Of a DNA stretch of 5,214 nt, positions 1 through 5,214 are shown one piece after another. The position numbers and the translations under genes were made by a program. The notes beneath the pieces are model-generated. The model did not search any database. It was not told where the DNA came from and saw nothing but the letters and a program-made list of their open reading frames with translations. This stretch comes from Chryseobacterium gleum (lineage in GTDB: Bacteria; Bacteroidota; Bacteroidia; Flavobacteriales_D; Crocinitomicaceae): positions 1-5,214 of the forward strand of contig CALPUT020000207.1 in the NCBI GenBank assembly GCA_943326825.2. Reading direction: 5' to 3'. Within the stretch, counting starts at the first letter, position 1; the number at the start of each line of letters is the position of its first letter.

Positions 1-179
1 AATTTGACATCATGATAGACTAAAGGTAATACTTTTTGTTTTTCAACATTTACACCACTTAATTTTAATTCGTAAAATAGACATTCTTCATAGGCACTTT
101 CCAGTAATCCAGGTCCTAAAGCAGAATGAACTTTATAAGAACAATTTAGAATAATTTGGGTTAAGTCATTTATTTCCAT
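1..179 (-). CDS. GxxExxY family protein (PD-(D/E)XK-like), 3' part outside window
   Basis: Reading the minus strand from the ATG at 179-177 gives 59 uninterrupted codons, MEINDLTQIILNCSYKV onward, running off the window edge. Residues 21-34 contain LGPGLLESAYEECL, with G24, E27 and Y30 in the spacing that names the GxxExxY family. The N-terminal pattern (a short amphipathic stretch, then VHxxLGPGLLExxY) matches that family's usual start, which supports this ATG. The family is placed in the PD-(D/E)XK nuclease-like superfamily, but its biological role is not established. The segment that would carry the acidic and lysine residues of the fold lies beyond the window, so activity cannot be judged. 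No Shine-Dalgarno sequence is visible; the leader is AT-rich, as usual in Bacteroidota. The gene is transcribed divergently from lpd across a 161-bp intergenic region. Confidence 0.85.
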   Translation of the reverse strand, partial: MEINDLTQIILNCSYKVHSALGPGLLESAYEECLFYELKLSGVNVEKQKVLPLVYHDVK

Positions 180-212
180 TTGATTTTAGATAATTTACTC
201 TTGAATTTAATT

Positions 213-296
213 AAAAATATCCTATTGCTCTACTTTTTTCTCTATAAAATTTAAGTTCCATTATGCTTTGAAAAATTTCCTATTCATAACTACTTT
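213..296. repeat. Two-copy imperfect direct repeat in divergent intergenic region
   Basis: The plus strand reads AAAAATATCCTATT at 213-226 and AAAAATTTCCTATT at 271-284, matching at 13 of 14 positions. Each copy is followed, after 4 or 6 unrelated bases, by TACTTT (231-236 and 291-296). The two units of about 25 bp start 58 bp apart, between the GxxExxY gene and lpd. They could be a duplicated promoter or regulator site, or a remnant of a local duplication. The region is very AT-rich, so chance similarity is possible. Confidence 0.45.
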
Positions 297-311
297 CAAA
301 TAAATAATAAT

Positions 312-319
312 TATCTTCG
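312..319 (+). promoter_or_regulatory. Candidate Bacteroidota -7 promoter element for lpd
   Basis: TATCTTCG at 312-319 matches the Bacteroidota -7 consensus TAnnTTTG at all but one fixed position. It would place the transcription start about 15-20 bases before the lpd ATG, giving a short A-rich leader. No convincing -33 TTTG lies at the right distance from it. An alternative is TTTG (267-270), a 20-base spacer and TACTTTCA (291-298), which has better spacing but a poorer -7 element. The choice between them is inference. Confidence 0.4.
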
Positions 320-340
320 CATCACTAAAAATTAGAAAAA

Positions 341-1732
341 ATGAATTACGACATTATAGTTATTGGAAGTGGACCTGGTGGTTATGTTACTGCTATTCGC
401 GCTTCACAGTTAGGATTAAAAACAGCTGTAGTTGAAAGAGAATCTCTAGGTGGAATTTGTTTAAACTGGGGATGTATTCCTACAAAAGCATTATTAAAAA
501 GTGCGAATGTTTTTGAATACTTAACTCATGCAAATGACTATGGTATCAGTGTTAAAGAAGCTAAAATTGACTTTAACTCGATGATTGACAGAAGTCGTGG
601 TGTTGCTTCAGGAATGAGTAATGGTATTCAATTCTTAATGAAAAAGAATAAAATTGATGTCATTAAAGGGAATGGTGTTGTTAAAGCTGGAAAAAAAGTT
701 GCTGTTACAGATGAAGATGGAAAAGTAACAGAATATACTGCTGATAAAGGAATCATCATTGCAACAGGTGCTCGTTCTCGTCAATTACCTAATTTACCTC
801 AAGATGGTGAAAAAATTATTGGTTACCGTGAAGCGATGACATTGAAAACGCAACCTAAAAAAATGGTTGTTGTTGGATCTGGAGCTATCGGTGTTGAATT
901 CGCATATTTCTATAACACAATTGGAACTGACGTAACAGTTGTTGAATATTTACCAAATATAGTTCCTGTTGAGGACGAAGAAGTTTCTAAACAATTAGAA
1001 AAATCATTCAAAAAAGCTGGAGTTAATATCATGACCAATGCTTCTGTTGAATCAGTTGATACAAAAGGTAAAGGGTGTGTTGTTACAGTTAAAACAGCAA
1101 AAGGAGAAGAAAAAATCGAATGTGATGTAGTTCTTTCTGCAGTTGGAATTGAAGCTAACATTGAAAACTTAGGTTTGGAAGATGTTGGAATCGTTGTTGA
1201 TAGAGGAAGAATTTTAGTTGGTGATTATTACCAAACAAATATCCCTGGATACTATGCGATTGGAGATGTTATCCCTACAGCTGCTTTAGCTCACGTTGCT
1301 TCTGCTGAAGGTATTATCTGTGTTGAGAAAATTGCAGGTCACCATCCAGAACCATTGGATTATGGTAATATCCCAGGATGTACATATTGCTCTCCAGAAG
1401 TTGCTTCAGTTGGTTTAACTGAAAAAGCTGCTAGAGATAAAGGATTAGATATTAAAATTGGTAAATTTCCTTTCTCTGCATCTGGTAAAGCTAGTGCTGC
1501 TGGAGCAAAAGACGGATTTGTTAAATTGATTTTCGATGCAAAATACGGTGAAGTTTTAGGCGCTCATTTAATTGGTGCAAATGTTACTGAAATGATTGCT
1601 GAAATCGTTGCTATTCGTAAATTAGAAACTACAGGTGAAGAATTAATAAAAACTGTTCACCCTCACCCTACAATGTCAGAAGCAATTATGGAAGCTGCTG
1701 CTGCTGCATATGGTGAAGTGATTCATTTATAA
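341..1732 (+). CDS. lpdA: Dihydrolipoyl dehydrogenase (E3)
   Basis: This is a complete 463-residue lipoamide dehydrogenase, a homodimeric cytoplasmic FAD enzyme. It reoxidises the dihydrolipoyl groups of 2-oxo acid dehydrogenase complexes (pyruvate, 2-oxoglutarate, branched-chain) and of the glycine cleavage system, passing electrons to NAD+. The landmarks are in order. The N-terminal FAD dinucleotide fold has GSGPGG at 9-14. The redox disulfide is GGICLNWGCIPTK with C40 and C45. The NAD fold has GSGAIG at 179-184, followed by E202 at the end of the second strand, as expected for NAD rather than NADP. The second FAD motif is YYAIGD at 304-309. The C-terminal dimer domain has the catalytic HPHPTMSE, with H442 and E447 as the likely base and partner. 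Length is normal for the family. The start is supported by the FAD fold beginning at residue 3 and by an A-rich leader with no Shine-Dalgarno sequence. No complex-subunit gene is adjacent, so which complex it serves cannot be told from here. Confidence 0.97.
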   Translation: MNYDIIVIGSGPGGYVTAIRASQLGLKTAVVERESLGGICLNWGCIPTKALLKSANVFEYLTHANDYGISVKEAKIDFNSMIDRSRGVASGMSNGIQFLMKKNKIDVIKGNGVVKAGKKVAVTDEDGKVTEYTADKGIIIATGARSRQLPNLPQDGEKIIGYREAMTLKTQPKKMVVVGSGAIGVEFAYFYNTIGTDVTVVEYLPNIVPVEDEEVSKQLEKSFKKAGVNIMTNASVESVDTKGKGCVVTVKTAKGEEKIECDVVLSAVGIEANIENLGLEDVGIVVDRGRILVGDYYQTNIPGYYAIGDVIPTAALAHVASAEGIICVEKIAGHHPEPLDYGNIPGCTYCSPEVASVGLTEKAARDKGLDIKIGKFPFSASGKASAAGAKDGFVKLIFDAKYGEVLGAHLIGANVTEMIAEIVAIRKLETTGEELIKTVHPHPTMSEAIMEAAAAAYGEVIHL

Positions 1733-1750
1733 GAAATAAAGAACATAAAG

Positions 1751-1785
1751 AAGCCGGTTCAATCAATTTTGAATCGGCTTTTTTT
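1751..1785 (+). terminator. Intrinsic terminator of lpd, possibly bidirectional
   Basis: AAGCCGGTTCAA (1751-1762) pairs with TTGAATCGGCTT (1769-1780) in a 12-bp stem with one G-T wobble and a 6-base loop. A run of seven T (1779-1785) follows. It begins 18 bases after the lpd stop codon. The minus-strand operon ends at 1799, so its transcript runs into the same hairpin. In that direction the tail reads CTTCTTTATG, a weaker U-rich tract, so it may serve both convergent units. Confidence 0.9.
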
Positions 1786-1798
1786 ATGGTTTAAGAAA

Positions 1799-2713
1799 TT
1801 ATATAATTTCTAACTTATTTTTACTGTTCTTTATGAGTTTGTGTTCTTGATGAATTTCAATATCTATTCTACCTAAAAACAATCCTGCCCAACCGACTTG
1901 ATTAATAATAACATTTTCTTGATTTTTATTCTGAGTCAAAAATGGTTTTTCTAGAATTGTATGGGTATGACCGCCAATTATGATATCAATATTTTCTGTT
2001 TCTTTCGCTAAAATTTTGTCTGAAATTTTGTCTGTCGGATATTCAAACCCCAAGTGAGATAAACAAATAATCAAATCGCATTTTTGATTTTTTAACTCTT
2101 TTGCAATTTGGTTTGCTATCAGAATTGGATCTTGATAAACTACTCCTTCAAAATTAGCAATAGGAACTAATCCATTTAATTCAATACCAATTCCAAATAC
2201 CCCGATTTTTACATTTCCTTTTTGGATAATTGAATATGGCTTTATCTGATTCTTTAATTTTGAATTTGTAAAATCGTAATTCGCATTTACAAATGGGAAA
2301 TTCGCATATTTTTGAGCTTTAATAAAACCTTCAACTCCGATATCAAAATCGTGATTACCTAATGTTGCGACATCATAACCTAATTCAGTCATCATTTTCA
2401 TTTCTAAAACACCTCCAAAAAGATTGAAATAAGGTGTGCCTTGAAATACATCTCCAGCGTCTAATAAAATGACATTTTCTTCCTCATTTCTAATTTTTTG
2501 AATAAGCTCAAATCGCTTAGAGACACCTCCTTGATTTGGATAAAGAGGATGATTCGATGGAAATGAATCAATATTGGAATGCGTATCATTCGTATGAAGA
2601 ATAGTTATCTTTTTTAATTGCTTTTTAGATTGTGTCTGTCCAAATAAATTTGGAGCAATCATCAACGTTGCAACTGAAAGACCAATATTTTTTAAAAATT
2701 TTCTACGTTCCAT
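1799..2713 (-). CDS. Metallophosphoesterase, catalytic half of a split 5'-nucleotidase (UshA/CD73 type)
   Basis: This 304-residue protein carries only the N-terminal metal-binding domain of the UshA-type 5'-nucleotidases, which hydrolyse nucleoside monophosphates and related phosphoesters with two metal ions. The expected ligands are all visible: D43 and H45 in HTNDTH, D88 in DAGDVFQGTP, N120 and H121 in LGNHDFD (H121 being the likely catalytic His, with D124 beside it), H220 in LSHLG, and H249 and H251 in GGHTHT. The protein ends about 50 residues after this and lacks the nucleotide-binding C-terminal domain, which the gene just upstream supplies. The N-terminus has a twin-arginine pattern, ERRKFLK, then a modest hydrophobic stretch (residues 10-25). 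This suggests Tat export to the periplasm. There is no clear AxA cleavage site, so it may stay membrane-anchored. The leader of 48 bp after the previous stop shows neither a Shine-Dalgarno sequence nor an obvious promoter, favouring co-transcription. Physiological substrate specificity is not determinable. Confidence 0.92.
   Translation of the reverse strand: MERRKFLKNIGLSVATLMIAPNLFGQTQSKKQLKKITILHTNDTHSNIDSFPSNHPLYPNQGGVSKRFELIQKIRNEEENVILLDAGDVFQGTPYFNLFGGVLEMKMMTELGYDVATLGNHDFDIGVEGFIKAQKYANFPFVNANYDFTNSKLKNQIKPYSIIQKGNVKIGVFGIGIELNGLVPIANFEGVVYQDPILIANQIAKELKNQKCDLIICLSHLGFEYPTDKISDKILAKETENIDIIIGGHTHTILEKPFLTQNKNQENVIINQVGWAGLFLGRIDIEIHQEHKLIKNSKNKLEII
2011..2034. repeat. Perfect 12-bp tandem duplication inside the metallophosphoesterase gene
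   Basis: AAATTTTGTCTG occurs twice head to tail (2011-2022 and 2023-2034). It lies in the coding strand of the metallophosphoesterase, where it encodes the stretch TDKISDKI around residues 228-235, between the H220 and H249 metal ligands. Being four codons long, a gain or loss of one unit would keep the frame. The peptide resembles what I would expect from relatives of this family, so the repeat may be fortuitous rather than a recent slippage event. Confidence 0.7.
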
Positions 2714-2761
2714 CTATTGAATTGATTTTGGATTATAAATTTTGAATTTTGTATGAAAAAC

Positions 2762-3460
2762 TTAAAAATTCATTCTGTTGTTGGAAGCAAAAACAAGATT
2801 CTTCTGATACTTAGCCTCTTCAATTAACACATCTCGCAATAATTTATTAGTGTATTCAATCTTTCTTTTTGAATTAAAAAAAGTCATTCCATCATTGCCA
2901 TTTGATAAATAATCTGAAGTAATCACCCAGAATAATGAATCCTTAGAAGTCAACTTATCAATAGTTAAATGGCCATTTTTAAATGTTCCTCCAGATATTG
3001 GTTGACTTTTACCAGCCATTAAAAATTGTTCTATCTCTTTTTTACTATTGATTGGTAATTGAACCCAAACCAACGTATTATCAAAAGGCATCACTTTAAA
3101 AATGTCTCCGATCGTAATTGATCCTTGTAAAAAAGTAGAACGAATTCCTCCTGAATTAAATAAACAAATCACGGCTTCATTTTTATTGATTTGTCTTATT
3201 TGATTTTGAAAAACGGCATCCGAAACCCAGTTGTTCATTGATATAGATGGCCGTGATGATCCAAAGTTTTGAAGCGAATTTGCAATCACAATATCCATCA
3301 CTTTTGACATACTGTCTTTATATGGATAAATTAAACTATCAATATGTTGATTTGAATGTTGCTTTATAGCAATTAATTCTGGTTTTACAAACGTCTGTTT
3401 ATAAGAAGAGCAGGCTATTAAGCCTGCTCCAATAAAAAATATGATTGATCTACGAATCAT
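2762..3460 (-). CDS. Lipoprotein with 5'-nucleotidase C-terminal domain (substrate-binding half)
   Basis: This 232-residue protein corresponds to the C-terminal domain of UshA-type 5'-nucleotidases, which binds the nucleoside and helps place the phosphate at the metal site. Visible family signatures are NNWVSDAV (77-84), FNSGGIRS (101-108, holding the substrate-binding Asn and Arg), the strand GDIFKVMPFDNTLV (118-131), and SDYLSNGNDGM (182-192), equivalent to the aromatic and DG loop over the base. It has its own type II signal peptide: MIRRSIIFFIGAGLIAC with lipobox LIAC and C17 as the lipidated cysteine. The residues after C17 (SSYKQT) lack the acidic run of known Bacteroidota surface-export signals, so periplasmic exposure is more likely than the cell surface. 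It has no metal-binding domain and is probably inactive alone. The downstream gene encodes the missing half. Its ATG shares one base with the stop of the upstream nuclease gene, and no Shine-Dalgarno sequence is seen, so translation may be coupled. Confidence 0.92.
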   Translation of the reverse strand: MIRRSIIFFIGAGLIACSSYKQTFVKPELIAIKQHSNQHIDSLIYPYKDSMSKVMDIVIANSLQNFGSSRPSISMNNWVSDAVFQNQIRQINKNEAVICLFNSGGIRSTFLQGSITIGDIFKVMPFDNTLVWVQLPINSKKEIEQFLMAGKSQPISGGTFKNGHLTIDKLTSKDSLFWVITSDYLSNGNDGMTFFNSKRKIEYTNKLLRDVLIEEAKYQKNLVFASNNRMNF

Positions 3461-3462
3461 TA
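3458..3462 (-). other. TAATG stop-start overlap (translational coupling site)
   Basis: On the minus strand the TAA stop of the endonuclease gene and the ATG of the nucleotidase lipoprotein share one A. Such overlaps usually mean one transcript and reinitiation by the terminating ribosome. The preceding bases are A-rich with no Shine-Dalgarno sequence. Confidence 0.8.
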
Positions 3463-5214
3463 CTCAATAATCATTTTTTTAGTTACTCTTCCATAAGGTG
3501 TTGTAACAGTAATCATGTATGAACCTGATGTATATGAATTCGTTGGAATTGTCAATACTTTACTTTCAATATTTGAAGAAGAAGTTATAATTCTACCTTG
3601 CATATCATAAATTGTATATTCATTGATCATCGTTCCGTTTACTTGAACATATACCACTTCTCTTGAAGGTACAGGGTAAATTGCAAAGTTTGTTATTAAT
3701 TCTTCATCCAAACTAGCTGATGAACTACAACCTAAAGATCTGTATGTCATTTGAGAAAAATCAACGTAACACACATAATTGATACTATCAATAAATGGAT
3801 TACGATTATGTTGAATTGAATCGATAAAATCATTTCTAGAAATCTCCCAATTGCTTGGAGGATCTTGGAAATGCCATTGTTTCAATACGGCTTGATCTTG
3901 ACCATATGCTATCGAACTACTAATTGGATTTCTTAATTTCCAGTTCAAACCATCTATTCCATTATAACATATTGCCGCATACATAATAGCCCTTGCAACA
4001 TCACCTTTATGTTCATCTCTTGGTTCAAAAACCTGATGGCCGTTTGCATCCAAACCAAATTTGCTTCCTAAATAAGTTGAGGTTGGAGTAACTACAACTC
4101 CTAATGGATAATTACTTCTAACAGCATTCACATCATTTTGATTAGTCGGAAACAAATGATGAAAATCATCGTATTCAGGTCTTTCTGGACTATCTGCAGG
4201 ATTAGATGGCATCCAATTATGACAATAAGAATGTTCACGACTGAAACCTTGAGTTGTCCAATCAAATGGTTCTGTGTAGACTTTATTTTGCCCACTATAA
4301 ACACAAGTTACCACTCTTTGATTTCCAGTAGTATCTCTTGATTCAAATAACGAAACCATTAATGCACCATAAGTGCTATAATAACGAGATGTATGAAGAT
4401 TTACTAAAGCACTCAAATCTGTCATAAATGTTGAGCTAGAAGTTGACAAACCATTATACATTCCAGCTGTCATCATTGTAGCTAAAGTTGAAACATTAGC
4501 TGTTAATGGGGATGTTTGCAGGTAATTACGATAAATCCCAGTACCATTGTAAGAAAAAACTGCAATATAATAACCCGTATTTGCAACGATATTATTTGGA
4601 CTAAAAGTAGTTCCTGTCCCACTTGATACAACTTGAGAACTTCCAATAGCATCACCTCTCATGTAAACTGTTCCATCAACTGGTACATCTGTAATTGGAG
4701 AATCTTTTTTTCTTAAAATAACATATCCATCAACACCACTTGCAGCTGTAAATGAACCATTAAATCTATAACTTTTCACATTTGAGAGAACAAGATTTGT
4801 TGGTTGAACAGATGGCTCAGTTGCTAATCCACCTCCAATACCCGTAATATTTATTACATAAGGATTTTCATCTGCATCATTACTTGGTATAGTAATAATT
4901 GCTGGTCGACTTCCACTTGCTCCTGGAGTGAAATTTATTACCAATGCAGACGAACTAGTAGCATTGATTGAAGAAGGCTGAGATGCTACAGTGTAATCAC
5001 TAGCATTCGCTCCTGAAATTGTAACTGTTGATACAGTTAAAGCACTAACTGTTCCTAAATTTTCAATTGTAAAATTGATTGGAGACATAACACCAACTCC
5101 TGAAGATGTATTAAATGTTCCATTATTAACGATAGTAGTTGAACCATTTTTCACATTGATCTCTTGTGCAGGTGTAGCTGCACCAACAGCTATATTCACA
5201 TCATCTAAACCAAT
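3460..5214 (-). CDS. Secreted endonuclease I family nuclease with T9SS sorting domain, N-terminus outside window
   Basis: The frame is open from the window edge: 584 codons are visible, starting IGLDDVNIAVGAA, so the true start lies upstream. A GTG at 5199 is internal, not the start. Using window-fragment numbering, the first residues look like the last strand of a jelly-roll domain (LDDVNIAV). About 18-127 is an Ig-like choice-of-anchor D (ASPM/SPD-2/Hydin-like) domain, with FTIENLGT and FTPGASG. About 134-244 is a fibronectin type III-like domain. About 245-495 is the endonuclease I (beta-beta-alpha metal) domain, as in E. coli EndA and Vibrio Vvn. It shows SREHSYCHNWMPS, with E327 as probable metal ligand and H328 as probable general base. 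NDVNAVRSNYPLG follows, with N363 as probable second ligand, then FEPRDEHKGDVARAIMY and NRNPFID. About 506-584 is a type A T9SS sorting domain (IYPVPS, YDMQGRI, SGSYMITV, KKMIIE). The family cleaves DNA, and often RNA, without sequence specificity. The product is expected outside the cell or on its surface. It is the first visible gene of an operon with the two nucleotidase halves. Confidence 0.95.
   Translation of the reverse strand: MGLDDVNIAVGAATPAQEINVKNGSTTIVNNGTFNTSSGVGVMSPINFTIENLGTVSALTVSTVTISGANASDYTVASQPSSINATSSSALVINFTPGASGSRPAIITIPSNDADENPYVINITGIGGGLATEPSVQPTNLVLSNVKSYRFNGSFTAASGVDGYVILRKKDSPITDVPVDGTVYMRGDAIGSSQVVSSGTGTTFSPNNIVANTGYYIAVFSYNGTGIYRNYLQTSPLTANVSTLATMMTAGMYNGLSTSSSTFMTDLSALVNLHTSRYYSTYGALMVSLFESRDTTGNQRVVTCVYSGQNKVYTEPFDWTTQGFSREHSYCHNWMPSNPADSPERPEYDDFHHLFPTNQNDVNAVRSNYPLGVVVTPTSTYLGSKFGLDANGHQVFEPRDEHKGDVARAIMYAAICYNGIDGLNWKLRNPISSSIAYGQDQAVLKQWHFQDPPSNWEISRNDFIDSIQHNRNPFIDSINYVCYVDFSQMTYRSLGCSSSASLDEELITNFAIYPVPSREVVYVQVNGTMINEYTIYDMQGRIITSSSNIESKVLTIPTNSYTSGSYMITVTTPYGRVTKKMIIE

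Noticed and set aside
910..1161. Minus-strand open frame of 83 codons
   Set aside because: It lies wholly within lpd, whose frame carries every family motif. The antisense peptide is Ser/Thr-rich with no recognisable domain, typical of a shadow frame.
2714..2761. Promoter or terminator between the two nucleotidase halves
   Set aside because: The 48 bp are AT-rich with loosely repeated CAAAAT words on the minus strand, but there is no hairpin and no TAnnTTTG element.
1799..3460. Frameshifted or broken single 5'-nucleotidase gene
   Set aside because: The gene order is reversed relative to the domain order of UshA (the substrate-binding half comes first in transcription), and each half has its own start codon and export signal. 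These are two genes, not one broken one.
4138..4341. Plus-strand open frame of 67 codons
   Set aside because: It is antisense to the catalytic core of the endonuclease, and its product has no recognisable features.
5197..5199. GTG as the start codon of the endonuclease gene
   Set aside because: The frame stays open for five more codons to the window edge (IGLDD). The residues around the GTG look like the end of a folded domain, and there is no signal peptide, which a T9SS substrate must have.

Overview
The window is AT-rich chromosomal DNA that looks like a member of the Bacteroidota, most likely Flavobacteriales. The signs are a type IX secretion (T9SS) C-terminal sorting domain, A-rich leaders with no clear Shine-Dalgarno sequence before start codons, a lipoprotein gene beside a split 5'-nucleotidase, and a candidate TAnnTTTG-type promoter.

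Layout from left to right. Positions 1-179 (minus strand) hold the first 59 codons of a GxxExxY-family protein, cut by the window edge. Positions 180-340 are a divergent intergenic region with a two-copy imperfect direct repeat and a plausible promoter. Positions 341-1732 (plus) encode a complete dihydrolipoyl dehydrogenase, followed by a strong intrinsic terminator at 1751-1785. Three minus-strand genes then converge on that terminator. In transcription order they are a secreted T9SS-type endonuclease I (3460-5214, N-terminus outside the window), a lipoprotein carrying the C-terminal (substrate-binding) half of a 5'-nucleotidase (2762-3460), and a metallophosphoesterase carrying the N-terminal (catalytic) half (1799-2713).

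The minus-strand genes look like one operon. The endonuclease stop and the lipoprotein start overlap as TAATG, and only 48 bp separate the two nucleotidase halves. The inferred job is nucleic-acid scavenging: a secreted nuclease cuts DNA or RNA, and a cell-envelope two-piece nucleotidase removes phosphate from the resulting nucleotides, giving phosphate and nucleosides. Each product carries a different export signal: T9SS sorting domain, Sec/lipobox, and a Tat-like twin arginine. The lpd gene is a housekeeping flavoenzyme with no apparent link to this operon.

No RNA gene, CRISPR array, insertion sequence or phage gene was found. No gene-free stretch exceeds 300 bases. I see no wholly new system. 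The most interesting part is the nuclease plus split-nucleotidase operon.
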